A stretch of DNA of 64,000 nt, taken from NCBI GenBank assembly GCA_018883545.1, contig JAHLEH010000011.1, positions 25,796 through 89,795 on the forward strand, given 5' to 3'. Positions within the stretch are counted from its first letter, which is position 1. Each line of letters starts with the position of its first letter. The position numbers and the translations under genes are program-made. The DNA comes from Marixanthotalea marina (lineage in GTDB: Bacteria; Bacteroidota; Bacteroidia; Flavobacteriales; Flavobacteriaceae). Shown piece after piece: positions 1-9,636 of the stretch. The notes beneath the pieces are model-generated. The model made no database searches, was not told where the DNA came from, and saw nothing but the letters and a program-made list of their open reading frames with translations.

Positions 1-2
1 TT

Positions 3-2414
3 GATAAATTTAAATCTACCGTAGATAACAACATATTATCTTTTGCAGCAGATTTTTTATACGAGGCCAGAAAGGAAAATTTGGTTGGACTTAGAAAAAT
101 GCTGGATAATATCATGGCAGTATCAGAAGATAATATTAGTATTTTGTTGAGTTGTGCTCCTTTGTATGGAAACATATTTAAAGAAGATGATAAAACAATA
201 GAATTATTGGAGAGTATAAATAAAAAATATTTTACATACCAAGGCGTAAAAACGCTGGCGAGATATTACGATAATAAAAAAGAAAAAGAAAAATCCCTTA
301 CAATATTGTCAAGAGATCTAGACAAGCTTTCTACAGATAACAGTTATATATACGAGATTGTAAATAAGATGCATAATTATCGCATGTATAAAGAATCTAT
401 GCCATATATAAATAGTGGTTTAGAAAATTTTCCATATTGTTTTAAATTCTTAGAATTAAAAGGTGATGCCTTAATTAAATTAGGCGATAACAAAGAGGCT
501 CTTTTAGCATATCAAAAAGCATTAAAACACAATAGCGCTGATAATGGATTAAGAAAAAAAATAAGGGATTTAAAAAACGAACCCAATATTTTAAATGAAA
601 TAGTTATAGAAGATGTTTACAAGTTTATAGAACAGAATAGAGGGAAAATTAAATCTAATAATTATGGCTATAACATATTAAATGACGATTCTAATATTGA
701 ATTGTATAATGAAGGAGGAGGCAGGTATCGTTTTGTTTATTTATACGAAATAACTTCAAACGAAGGAATTGAGTCTTTTAAGGAATATAACCTAGGGCTT
801 TCAGGTAATTATCATATTACAAAATCTGAGATTATAAAACCAGATGGTAGTATTGTTCCTGCCGATAGACAAGGTTCCAGTTTTGTTTTTAAAGGATTGG
901 CTCAAGGTGATGTTATTTATTTGGATTATGAAAATTCTTTTGCGTCCTCAGGTCGTTTTTATAAAGACTATTCAGATAGGTTTATTTTAGATTCCTACCA
1001 CCCGCTTATGGCATCAAACATTAAATTGGTTGTTCCCAAAGGCAAAACAATTTCTTATAAAGTAGTTAATGGTTCTTTGGAGCCTGAAATAAAGAAAACA
1101 GATACGTATGATTTGTATCAATGGAAAGTAACTGATTTGGCAGGTATTCCTCAGCAAGAAGATTATATGGCGAGCATGATTGATGTGACCAGAAGCTTGC
1201 ATATAAGTACCATACCAAATTGGAATGAAATTTCACGTTGGTATTCAGATTTGGTAAGATCTAGTGTAGAAATAGATGCTAAAGTAAAAGAGGTTTTTGT
1301 GTCCTTATTTCCAAATGGACATAAAGACTTGAAGGAAGAAGAACGTGCTCGGGTTATTTATAACTATATTAAAAATAATTTCACTTATAGCTATGTAGGT
1401 TTTAGACAAAGTGGATTTGTACCACAAAAACCATCGAAAACAATTAAAACTGCTTTGGGAGACTGTAAAGATTTTTCAACGCTTTTTTTAACCTTGGCAA
1501 GAATGGCTGATTTGAAATGTAATCTGGTCTTGGTTTCTACATCTGATAATGGTAGGAATGACTTAGTGTTGCCAAGTACAGACTTTAATCATTGTATAGT
1601 TGAGGTTGGTATTGATGGTAAGAATAGGTTTTTGGAATTAACAGATAAATATTTGCCATTTAAGTCTTTACCAACTAATTTAAGAGGGGCCACTGCCTTA
1701 GAAATCCCGTTTAATTCTGATGGAAAGGAAACCTATAGTTTAATTAAATTAGATAACGTTTTAAGAGACCAATCACTTTATTTAAATGATGTTTTTGTGA
1801 ATTTGGGAAGTGAAGGGATAGAAATGAAAATTGATACAAAGTTTACAGGGCATATAAATTCATACTATGCCAGTGTTTTAGATAACCCCAACCCAGATGT
1901 TGTGAAAAAGTCGGTTTATGAGAATTTGTATGGGCAATTAAATGAAGATTTTACACTGAATGAATTAACTAATATTAAAAGAGTTAATAATGATAGTTTG
2001 GTGCAGTATGAAACTCAACTAACCTTAAACAAAAAGATTAATAAAATAGGTTCTATAAATATATTTCAATTGCCAATTGTTTCAAACCCTTATACCAGCG
2101 ACATTGTCAGTCCAGAAAATAGAAAATACCCAATTGAATACAACCAATATGAAAACGTTGATGAATACATCAATAATTATGATATTGAGATAGATCCAGC
2201 AATGGATTTTATTGAAATTCCTGAAAGTAAAATGTTAACTTTTGGTAATCACATTTACGAGATATCTTATACTAAGTTAAAGGCAAACCATCTTAAGGTG
2301 AGAATCTATGCTAAACCATCTTTAGAGAATATCGAAGTAAAAGATTATGACGGATTTAAAAATTATGTAAAATCTATTTTAGATGCTCAAAAGGAATTTA
2401 TTGGTTATAAATAG
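3..2414 (+). CDS. DUF3857/transglutaminase-like protein with TPR-like N-terminus (5' end outside window)
   Basis: The frame is open from the window edge (base 3 onward) with no stop, so the TTG at 81 is not the true start and the N-terminus is missing. The visible part has helical TPR-like repeats (about 81-560), a beta-rich DUF3857-like region (about 650-1250) and a transglutaminase-like fold. The likely Cys-His-Asp catalytic set is a GDCKD motif at about 1460 and a DFNHC motif at about 1580. A beta-rich tail follows. Bacteroidota encode many such proteins; they are usually envelope proteins of unknown substrate, acting as a protease or cross-linker. The next gene starts about 150 bases downstream and looks separately transcribed. 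Family assignment is fairly sure; function is not. Confidence 0.8.
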   Translation, partial: DKFKSTVDNNILSFAADFLYEARKENLVGLRKMLDNIMAVSEDNISILLSCAPLYGNIFKEDDKTIELLESINKKYFTYQGVKTLARYYDNKKEKEKSLTILSRDLDKLSTDNSYIYEIVNKMHNYRMYKESMPYINSGLENFPYCFKFLELKGDALIKLGDNKEALLAYQKALKHNSADNGLRKKIRDLKNEPNILNEIVIEDVYKFIEQNRGKIKSNNYGYNILNDDSNIELYNEGGGRYRFVYLYEITSNEGIESFKEYNLGLSGNYHITKSEIIKPDGSIVPADRQGSSFVFKGLAQGDVIYLDYENSFASSGRFYKDYSDRFILDSYHPLMASNIKLVVPKGKTISYKVVNGSLEPEIKKTDTYDLYQWKVTDLAGIPQQEDYMASMIDVTRSLHISTIPNWNEISRWYSDLVRSSVEIDAKVKEVFVSLFPNGHKDLKEEERARVIYNYIKNNFTYSYVGFRQSGFVPQKPSKTIKTALGDCKDFSTLFLTLARMADLKCNLVLVSTSDNGRNDLVLPSTDFNHCIVEVGIDGKNRFLELTDKYLPFKSLPTNLRGATALEIPFNSDGKETYSLIKLDNVLRDQSLYLNDVFVNLGSEGIEMKIDTKFTGHINSYYASVLDNPNPDVVKKSVYENLYGQLNEDFTLNELTNIKRVNNDSLVQYETQLTLNKKINKIGSINIFQLPIVSNPYTSDIVSPENRKYPIEYNQYENVDEYINNYDIEIDPAMDFIEIPESKMLTFGNHIYEISYTKLKANHLKVRIYAKPSLENIEVKDYDGFKNYVKSILDAQKEFIGYK

Positions 2415-2541
2415 AGCAGTAATTTTTTCCTATTGTATTTAACTTAATCTTGGTAAAAAAAAGAAGAAAGTTTAAAATTAAGTCCATATAAAAACAGAGT
2501 ATACGTAAAATTAGTCAGGAATCATTAATTGTCAATTTTTA

Positions 2542-2557
2542 TTACCTTTAAAGGTAA
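2542..2557. promoter_or_regulatory. Perfect 16-bp palindrome before the HTCS gene
   Basis: TTACCTTTAAAGGTAA is a perfect palindrome ending 11 bases before the HTCS start codon. It contains TACCTTTA, one base off the Bacteroidota -7 box TAnnTTTG, so it could be an operator overlapping the promoter, perhaps autoregulatory. The symmetry is seen; the role is inferred. Confidence 0.45.
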
Positions 2558-2568
2558 ATTGTTTATTA

Positions 2569-5500
2569 ATGGGTAAACTAAAATTACTGTTTTTATATTT
2601 TTTTCCTTACTTGGTTTATTCACAAATAAGTGAAAAGCAATTTGCATTTGGATCGCTTACAATTAAGGAAGGCCTATCGCAAAACAGTGTTATAAGTATG
2701 GCCCAAGACAGTATTGGCTATATGTGGTTTGCCACACAGGATGGATTAAATAGGTACGATGGCAAAAACTTTAAGGTTTTCAATAAGCAATTTGAAGATA
2801 TTACGAGACCAACTTTTAGTAAGCTTGGTAAAGTCTATATAGACAAGGAAAATAGCATTTGGATTGTAAGTAACTCTGGAGTTTTAGAAAAACTAGACAG
2901 TACTGCAAATAGTTTTAAAACGATATCTTCCCTAAAAAATGTTAGTACCATTTACCAAGACCAAAATCTGAATTATTATATAGGAACCTATAATTCCGGG
3001 TTGTTCAAAATAGATGCTAAAACCAAAGATACTTTGCAAGTATTTCCAAGTAGTGAACTATCTACAACGGTTTATGATTTTTTTGAGCAGAAGGATGAAA
3101 TCTATATAGCTGCTTCTGGGGCAGTTTTCACACTAGAGAAAAATAAGACCCTTCAATTAAAGAAAGTCTACGAACAGAAAGGAATTAATTTTAGTTGCAT
3201 TGAAGTATCCAAAGATGGTACTATATGGCTAGGTTCCTACGGCAATGGGTTATTTTTTAAAACCCCAAACCAAAATACGTTTACAGCTATTAATAAAAAT
3301 GATTTACCTGCTGATTTAAACATAGAAGATATTTTGGTTGATGAAAAAAACAGGCTTTGGATAGCCACTTATGGTAAAGGGGTGTATTTATATGATTTAA
3401 ATACAGGTAAGGTGCAGAATTTTTTAGCAAATAAAGACAACCCTTTTGATTTGCATTACAATGATATACTTTCAATTTTTGAAGATAATACAGGTGTAAT
3501 TTGGTTCGGGTCAGATGGCGCAGGAGCTAGTTATTATGACGAACATCTTATAAAGTTTAATGTGTTAACCAATAGTCAATTGCCAAAGGAGGTTAATGTA
3601 GATGTGGTTAGAAGTATAACTTCTAATAACGATAATAAATTATGGGTGGGCACTTCTGGTAAGGGTTTAACTTTTATGGATTTAAAATCGCATATCTATA
3701 AAACTTACACTACTGAAAACACGCCGGGTTTAAATAGTAATCGCATTGTTAGCTTGGATTATAATGATGAAGCCCTTTGGGTCGGTCACCAGGGGTTTGG
3801 TTTGAACGTACTAGAAAATGGAACCTATAGAAACTTTCCGGAGATATCAAATTTTACGGTATGGCGCATCATAAATGTTTCAGATACTTCAAGTTGGTTA
3901 TGTACAGAAAGAAATGGATTGGTTCATTTTGATAAAGAAAAGGGCATTTTAAAACAATTTAATGAAGATAACACGAATCTTACTTCAAACAATATCAGAG
4001 CCATTGCCATTGACGATAATATTGTTTGGATTGGCACCGAAGGTAAAGGGCTGTTTAAATTAGACACAAAAACTGGAGAATGCATTAAAATTGATGCCAT
4101 AAACGACCCTATTAAATCATTATTGCTTGTTGACAACTTGCTTTGGGTTGGTACTTATGGCAACGGATTAAAAAGCTATAATTTAGGTTCGGGAGAAACA
4201 AAGACATTTTCAATAGCCAATGGTTTGCCTAACAATGTTATTTACGGCATTTTACCGGATAATAACGGTGATTTATGGTTGAGTTCTAATTACGGATTGA
4301 GTAAATTTAGTCCGAACAACAATGAGCCACCTCTCATTAAAAACTACACCGATGCCGATGGTTTGCAAAATTTAGAGTTTAATACCGGAGCCTACTACCA
4401 AGATATAAATGGTACAATATATTTTGGGGGATTGGATGGTATAAACTGGTTTAATCCAGACCAATTAACAATCAATACGGTACAACCTAAAACTATAATT
4501 TCAAGTTTTGATGTTTTTTCAAAACCGTATCCGTTAAACGAAGGGCAGGCTTTATACCATGACGAAAACACTGTTACTTTTTCATTTTCGTCTTTGCACT
4601 TTTCTGCTCCAGACAGAAATCAATATAAATATCAGCTTGTTAACCACGATTCAACTTGGGTTGAGGCAAAAAACAATAATATAGCTCACTATACAAACCT
4701 GCCTCCAAACAATTATGTTTTTAGGGTGAAATCAAGTAATTACGATGGTGTTTGGAACAATACGCCTGCTACTTTCGGTTTTACAATTTTAAAACCTTGG
4801 TACCAAACCAATTTATCCATAGCTATTTACATTCTTGCATTTATATTATTACTAGCACTTATTTATCGCTATTTAAACTGGCGTTGGTACGTGAAAAATC
4901 AGTTGCGATTGGAGCAGGAGGAAACAGTGCGATTGAAAAAAATTGATGAATTAAAAACCAAACTATATACAAATATTTCGCATGAAATTAGAACACCCCT
5001 TACATTAATTTTAGGCCCCTTAGAAAACCAATTGTCTAAAGAAAACATTTCCAAAGAAGATAGCAAAGAGCTGTCTTTGGTTAAAAGCAACGCAAATAGA
5101 TTATTGAACCTTGTAAACCAGATGTTGGATTTGTCGGTAATAGATTCTGGAAAACAACAACTTAAAATATCAAAGGGCAATCTAACCATGACATTGCAAC
5201 AGGCAGTGGAAGCATTTCAATATAGAGCCAAAGAAAAGAAAATTGAAATTCAATCAAGTATTCAAGGATTAAAATCAGCTTGGTTTGATAAGGATGTTAT
5301 TGAAAAGGTGGTTTACAACTTATTATCAAATGCCGTAAAGTATTCGCCAGATAAAGGAACTGTGCTGTTTAAGGCGCATCGCTTAGATAATATGATGGTG
5401 CTTTCGGTTATAAATGAAACGGCCCAAGTAACAAAATCAGACTTAAATAAGTTGTTTAATCGTTTTTATCAGGAAAATGAAGCTTCAGACGGCGTTGGTG

Positions 5501-6444
5501 TGGGTTTAGCTTTGGTTAAGGAATTGGTGAACTTATCCAAGGGCACAATTATCGCCAATAATTTAGATGTTGATAAAATTCAGTTTACGGTAACATTACC
5601 AATTGAAAAATCAGCTTTTAATGAAAAGGAATTGATTGTAGGGGATAATTTCCAACCAAAACCTGAGACAACAAACAATGAAAATAATAAAACAAAACAG
5701 CCTGTTTTACTTATTGTGGAAGACGATAAGGATATTAGAAACTTTGTGGCCTCAATTTTTAAAGGAGAATACAAAATAGAAAAAGCCAGAGATGGTAAAG
5801 AAGGGATAGATAAAGCTTTAGAAATACTTCCAGATGTTATTGTAAGCGACATAATGATGCCCAATAAAAATGGATTGGAATTATGCGAGACAATCAAAAC
5901 CGATGCTTTAACAAGTCATATTCCCGTAGTGCTGTTAACTGCAAAAGTAGGAGAAGAACACGAAATTTTTGGATTTAAAACGGGTGCCGATGCTTATATA
6001 ACAAAACCTTTTAGTAGCGAAAAACTTAAGATAGTTGTAGAAAAATTGCTGGAAACCAGACAAAAACTAGAAAAGCATTACAGTAAAACATTTAGCATAA
6101 ATCCCAATTTGGCCATTACTTCTGTAGAAAACGATTTTTTACAGCGTTTAAAAACGGTTCTGGAAACACATATTACTGAAACATCTTTTTCAAGTGATAA
6201 ATTTTCTAAGCTTATGAACATGAGCCGCACCCAATTGCACAGAAAACTACATGCCATTGTTGGTATGTCTACAACCGAATTTATTAGGTCACAAAGATTA
6301 AAACAAGCCATTGAAATTTTAAAAAATACAGATCTCACAATAGCAGAAATAGCTTATAAAGTTGGATTTAATACACCTTCCTATTTTAATAAATGCTTTA
6401 AGGAAGCCTACGGCTGTACACCACAAGAATACCAGGGAAAATAA
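2569..6444 (+). CDS. Hybrid two-component sensor/AraC-type regulator (HTCS)
   Basis: One-piece sensor and transcription factor of 1291 residues. Order: signal peptide (1-18); two-component-regulator propeller repeats with many 'iWiGT.g.Gl' strands (about 25-690); a Y_Y_Y domain; one membrane helix (about 749-770); HisKA with phospho-acceptor His805 in ISHEIRTP; HATPase_c; a receiver domain with Asp1094 in VSDIMMP; and a C-terminal AraC-type HTH (about 1180-1291). HTCS proteins usually sense glycans in the periplasm and switch on polysaccharide-utilisation loci. No SusC/SusD or glycoside hydrolase gene is visible nearby, so this one is an orphan here. The N box, F box and G2 box of the ATPase are present, but the DxGxG G1 box is replaced by INETAQVTKSD, so ATP binding may be altered. 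Confidence 0.93.
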   Translation: MGKLKLLFLYFFPYLVYSQISEKQFAFGSLTIKEGLSQNSVISMAQDSIGYMWFATQDGLNRYDGKNFKVFNKQFEDITRPTFSKLGKVYIDKENSIWIVSNSGVLEKLDSTANSFKTISSLKNVSTIYQDQNLNYYIGTYNSGLFKIDAKTKDTLQVFPSSELSTTVYDFFEQKDEIYIAASGAVFTLEKNKTLQLKKVYEQKGINFSCIEVSKDGTIWLGSYGNGLFFKTPNQNTFTAINKNDLPADLNIEDILVDEKNRLWIATYGKGVYLYDLNTGKVQNFLANKDNPFDLHYNDILSIFEDNTGVIWFGSDGAGASYYDEHLIKFNVLTNSQLPKEVNVDVVRSITSNNDNKLWVGTSGKGLTFMDLKSHIYKTYTTENTPGLNSNRIVSLDYNDEALWVGHQGFGLNVLENGTYRNFPEISNFTVWRIINVSDTSSWLCTERNGLVHFDKEKGILKQFNEDNTNLTSNNIRAIAIDDNIVWIGTEGKGLFKLDTKTGECIKIDAINDPIKSLLLVDNLLWVGTYGNGLKSYNLGSGETKTFSIANGLPNNVIYGILPDNNGDLWLSSNYGLSKFSPNNNEPPLIKNYTDADGLQNLEFNTGAYYQDINGTIYFGGLDGINWFNPDQLTINTVQPKTIISSFDVFSKPYPLNEGQALYHDENTVTFSFSSLHFSAPDRNQYKYQLVNHDSTWVEAKNNNIAHYTNLPPNNYVFRVKSSNYDGVWNNTPATFGFTILKPWYQTNLSIAIYILAFILLLALIYRYLNWRWYVKNQLRLEQEETVRLKKIDELKTKLYTNISHEIRTPLTLILGPLENQLSKENISKEDSKELSLVKSNANRLLNLVNQMLDLSVIDSGKQQLKISKGNLTMTLQQAVEAFQYRAKEKKIEIQSSIQGLKSAWFDKDVIEKVVYNLLSNAVKYSPDKGTVLFKAHRLDNMMVLSVINETAQVTKSDLNKLFNRFYQENEASDGVGVGLALVKELVNLSKGTIIANNLDVDKIQFTVTLPIEKSAFNEKELIVGDNFQPKPETTNNENNKTKQPVLLIVEDDKDIRNFVASIFKGEYKIEKARDGKEGIDKALEILPDVIVSDIMMPNKNGLELCETIKTDALTSHIPVVLLTAKVGEEHEIFGFKTGADAYITKPFSSEKLKIVVEKLLETRQKLEKHYSKTFSINPNLAITSVENDFLQRLKTVLETHITETSFSSDKFSKLMNMSRTQLHRKLHAIVGMSTTEFIRSQRLKQAIEILKNTDLTIAEIAYKVGFNTPSYFNKCFKEAYGCTPQEYQGK

Positions 6445-6557
6445 GTAGTAACACAATTTTATTGCTGTTGTTACATATGTGTTATCTTTTGAAACATATG
6501 TTGTACGGTGTTGTTTTATCTTATTCTAATTTTATCAAAAACAACAAGGCTGTTTAA

Positions 6558-6704
6558 GTGGATTCTCGTTCAAAAGAAATAGTAACAGATCATAATAAGA
6601 TTTTTTTAAGTGTGGACCATTTAAAAGGTGGAGTCTATCAACTAAATATTTTATTGAACAACAAAGTGATTAAGACCATAGAAATAAATAGGAATAACCC
6701 ATAA
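6558..6704 (+). pseudogene. 48-codon ORF resembling the tail of a T9SS-secreted protein
   Basis: This fills much of the 361-base gap after the HTCS gene. A GTG-started frame encodes 48 residues ending in VDHLKGGVYQLNILLNNKV plus a short basic tail. The 'L..GvY.l.i' pattern followed by charged strands resembles the last strands of T9SS type A C-terminal sorting domains. There is no signal peptide and an in-frame stop lies just upstream. The best reading is the 3' remnant of a lost secreted-protein gene, but a real small ORF cannot be excluded. The rest of the gap shows only an A/T-rich stretch with a weak AAAAGGGA/TCCCTTTT hairpin near 6737-6780. Confidence 0.35.
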
Positions 6705-6805
6705 AAATATATAAAAGCGCTATTAATCAATTGAGGAAAAGGGAGACGATGCGGTAATACCAAATTTAGTTTCCCTTTTTATTTTAAACAAATAAAATAT
6801 TAAAA

Positions 6806-7147
6806 ATGGATACAACGCAGACAAACACAGTAATTACAGAAGGAAAAAACATAGCAATTGTTTCTTATATAACCGTTATTGGTTTGGTCATTGCCTTTGT
6901 AATGAACAATGACAAAAAAAATGAATTTGCCAAATACCATATAAAGCAGTCACTAGGGTTAGCACTTACGGGTGTGGCTATGGGAGCTATCGGGCTAATT
7001 CCTATTTTGGGATGGCTGGTAAACATAGTTGGTTTCTTTGTTCTGTTGTATATGTGGGTAGTAGGGCTTTTAAATGCTATAAATGGAAAAGAAAAAGCGG
7101 TTCCTTTTTTAGGCTCTAAGTACGAAGCATGGTTCCATAATCTTTAA
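6806..7147 (+). CDS. Small Tic20/DUF4870-like membrane protein
   Basis: A 113-residue protein with about three hydrophobic helices (near residues 17-33, 47-68 and 72-92) separated by a polar loop containing FAKYHIKQSL. Helix plus an 'F..hH..Q.l' loop is the signature of the small Tic20/DUF4870-like family, often annotated 'import component protein' in flavobacteria. Function in bacteria is unknown. The next gene starts 12 bases after the stop, so it probably leads the operon of secreted proteins that follows. A link to their export or anchoring would be inference only. Confidence 0.6.
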   Translation: MDTTQTNTVITEGKNIAIVSYITVIGLVIAFVMNNDKKNEFAKYHIKQSLGLALTGVAMGAIGLIPILGWLVNIVGFFVLLYMWVVGLLNAINGKEKAVPFLGSKYEAWFHNL

Positions 7148-7159
7148 AATATAAAAGCC

Positions 7160-8119
7160 ATGAAAACTAATCTTGTAATAACACTAATAATTTGCTTTTT
7201 AGTTGGGAGTAATGCTGAGGCCCAATTCCTTAAGAAACTGAAACAAAGAGCAGAGCAAGCGGCAGAACGAACCATCTTAAACAATACAGATGAGGTGGTT
7301 TCTCAAAAAACAGAAAAGACTATTGATGACATTACTGAAGGTGATGGCGGTAATAGTAATGATAACTCCACAGACCCAAACGCTTCAAAAGTAAAATTCG
7401 AAAATCCATCAAAAGAAATCAAAACAGAAGCTAAAAGGGCATTTTATACCCACGATGTTATTGTAAAGTCTTTTGATAAAGAAAAACAAACCTTTACAAC
7501 CAATTATTTTGATGCCGACGAACTAGCAATGCAGTCTAATTTTATAGACCAAAATACAGGCAAACCAAAGACCACTTACATTGATAGTGAGGGTTATTTT
7601 ATCGGGCTTAGCAGTTCAAAAGGTATTTATACAAAATCCAATTTATTAAGCATGGGTGCTATGGGCATGATGGCTCCCTCAATGATGATTAGTGCCTACA
7701 AATTACCTGCAGGGCCATTTTGGGAAAAGTCAGAAGAGTTAAATAATCAAGGTCTTAAGTTAAACACTTTTATGTTTATCGAATTTGCTTTTGTATATAC
7801 CCCAGATCACTTCAGAGATGAGATGAATGGGAGCATGTATTCGGAATCTAAATTGGCTTGCCGTGGCGGTATGGGTTGTACCAAGTTTAGTGTAACCGAG
7901 TCTGGCTATTCAGGAAGTTATATCCTTTTTGATGCTGAAAACCGTTTGGCTGAAATAAATGTGGCTGCTACCAACGATCCTTTTTTTGGTACCAATAAAA
8001 GTAAAATAGAATTCTTGTATGAGCCCTGTGAGGTTAATTTACCTGCTGCTGTTGAAGAAAAAATGCCAATGCAAGACCTTTTAATGAAAGGTATGAGCCC
8101 TAATATTAATGAAGATTAA
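7160..8119 (+). CDS. Secreted protein, island paralogue A
   Basis: A 319-residue secreted protein. It has a signal peptide ending near NAEAQ, then the segment QFLKKLKQRAEQAAERTI, a predicted helix shared almost word for word with the gene at 8647. The C-terminal third (FAFVYTPDHF, a CRGGMGCTKF cysteine pair, a FDAENRLAEIN strand and an LPAAVEEKM-like end) matches the C-terminal part of the gene at 9637. It therefore combines the N-module of one neighbour with the C-module of the other. The middle contains a Met/Gly-rich stretch (LLSMGAMGMMAPSMM). No enzyme motif is visible. Spacing of 12 and 9 bases to its neighbours indicates one operon. Function unknown. Confidence 0.75.
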   Translation: MKTNLVITLIICFLVGSNAEAQFLKKLKQRAEQAAERTILNNTDEVVSQKTEKTIDDITEGDGGNSNDNSTDPNASKVKFENPSKEIKTEAKRAFYTHDVIVKSFDKEKQTFTTNYFDADELAMQSNFIDQNTGKPKTTYIDSEGYFIGLSSSKGIYTKSNLLSMGAMGMMAPSMMISAYKLPAGPFWEKSEELNNQGLKLNTFMFIEFAFVYTPDHFRDEMNGSMYSESKLACRGGMGCTKFSVTESGYSGSYILFDAENRLAEINVAATNDPFFGTNKSKIEFLYEPCEVNLPAAVEEKMPMQDLLMKGMSPNINED

Positions 8120-8128
8120 AAAACAATC

Positions 8129-8644
8129 ATGAAGAAAACAATTGTTCTATTACTGGTAACACTAAGTTTTTGTTGTAAAAACAACTCGTCTGGTAATCAA
8201 GCTGTCGCTGAAATTGGTGCTACAGATGAGAAAGCGGCTGTTGTATTGCAAATGGAAGGAGAAACTTATACCATCTTGCAAGAAAATTTACAGCCTATAA
8301 AAGTTGATTTTAATAACGGTGATTTACAATATGTTATTTGGCAGGATGGCAACCCTGTTCAAACCAATGTAAATATTACCGATGCAGATATTAAAACAAA
8401 TGGTGCAGCAACTTATAGTATTCCTGAAGATAACAGTCCAAATATTAAGATAGATCTCAATTTTTACAATCAAGATCGGGATGCCTCTAGAATGAATAAG
8501 CGTATTGTATTCCGCAAAGGAATCGTCAGTATAAAAAAGATTTCAGAGTATGCCTTAGAGATGACTTTTGAAGGAGAAGGCGGTGGTATGATGAAAAGCA
8601 GTGAAAGTTTTCCAATAAAAGGTTCTATTAACATAATATACTAG
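8129..8644 (+). CDS. Small beta-rich putative lipoprotein
   Basis: 171 residues starting MKKTIVLLLVTLSFCCKNN. The hydrophobic stretch ends in two cysteines, which suggests an acylated lipoprotein although the lipobox is atypical (F or C at -1). The rest is predicted as alternating beta strands with conserved-looking glycines (EGEGGGMMK near the C-terminus). I do not recognise a family. It sits between two island paralogues with 9 bases upstream, and its stop lies 2 bases before the next likely start, so it is surely co-transcribed. Confidence 0.6.
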   Translation: MKKTIVLLLVTLSFCCKNNSSGNQAVAEIGATDEKAAVVLQMEGETYTILQENLQPIKVDFNNGDLQYVIWQDGNPVQTNVNITDADIKTNGAATYSIPEDNSPNIKIDLNFYNQDRDASRMNKRIVFRKGIVSIKKISEYALEMTFEGEGGGMMKSSESFPIKGSINIIY

Positions 8645-8646
8645 TG

Positions 8647-9624
8647 ATGAAAACAAATAAAATGAGACATAAGCATATTTTTCTATTCTTAATTTGTATA
8701 AGTTTTAGTTTGTCTGCCGAAGCCCAATTCCTCAAAAAATTAAAAGAAAAAGCACAACAGGCGGCAGAACGCACCATTTTACGTAAAACGGATGAAAAAG
8801 TTTCTGAAACAACCGAAAAAACAATAGATGGAGCAACAAAGAAAAAGAAGAAATCAGAAAAAAATGATGATGTAGAAACATCCGATTCCAAAACAGTTTC
8901 AAATGAGGGAACAGTTTCCGACGACGAAAAGGCGCAAGGTATTCTAAATATCCTTTTAAGCCAAACCCCTACTGATTCAGATAAACAAACCAGTCAAACT
9001 GGTATGTCTTCAATGGGCGCACCTTCGCCAGCACCACCAGATAACAATGTAAAACTACCAGATAGTTACAAGTTTTCATATCAAGCCACTATACAAGTAA
9101 AAAGTAATAATAAAACTGCAGAAGTTGAATATTTACTACAACCCAATGAAACCTATTATGCAAAAAAGCAAACCAAAAATGGATTTACCGAACATATTGT
9201 GTATGACAATGAGCGTAGTATAGAAGTGTATTACGCTGAAATTGAAGGACAAAAAAGGCAAGCGCGTAAAAAAATGGGAATTCTTACAAAAGCTAGATTA
9301 TTGGGAGCTTACAAAGATGCGCCAGGCAAGCAAGTAAAACCCTTAGGCAGCAAGAAACTATTAGGTTTTAATTGTGAAGGTTACGAAATCACAACTCAGG
9401 ATGGAACCACACAGTTTTGGGTAGCCAATGAGGCACCAGCAACGCTATATGGAGCCATGTTTGAAAAAAAGGCAGAAGCACCAAACTCACCGTTTACCAA
9501 AAACTCTATGATTATGGAGGTTACTTATACCTCCAACGAAGCAGCAAGCAAAAATTACCAAATGCTATGTACCCAACTGCAGCCAAAAAGCATGGTATTT
9601 AACAAAACAGAGTATATAGAATAA
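8647..9624 (+). CDS. Secreted DUF4412-like protein, island paralogue B
   Basis: 325 residues from the ATG at 8647; a GTG at 8644 and an ATG at 8662 are alternatives, and the last gives a shorter signal peptide. The signal peptide ends at SAEAQ and is followed by QFLKKLKEKAQQAAERTIL, the N-module shared with paralogue A. A Lys/Glu/Ser-rich linker and a Pro-rich patch (about residues 60-135) precede a beta-rich domain resembling DUF4412 (a FSYQATIQVKS strand, LLGFNCEGYEI, FWVANEA), here about residues 140-325. DUF4412 proteins are secreted or envelope proteins of unknown role. Same operon as its neighbours. Confidence 0.7.
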   Translation: MKTNKMRHKHIFLFLICISFSLSAEAQFLKKLKEKAQQAAERTILRKTDEKVSETTEKTIDGATKKKKKSEKNDDVETSDSKTVSNEGTVSDDEKAQGILNILLSQTPTDSDKQTSQTGMSSMGAPSPAPPDNNVKLPDSYKFSYQATIQVKSNNKTAEVEYLLQPNETYYAKKQTKNGFTEHIVYDNERSIEVYYAEIEGQKRQARKKMGILTKARLLGAYKDAPGKQVKPLGSKKLLGFNCEGYEITTQDGTTQFWVANEAPATLYGAMFEKKAEAPNSPFTKNSMIMEVTYTSNEAASKNYQMLCTQLQPKSMVFNKTEYIE

Positions 9625-9636
9625 ACATACTAAACT

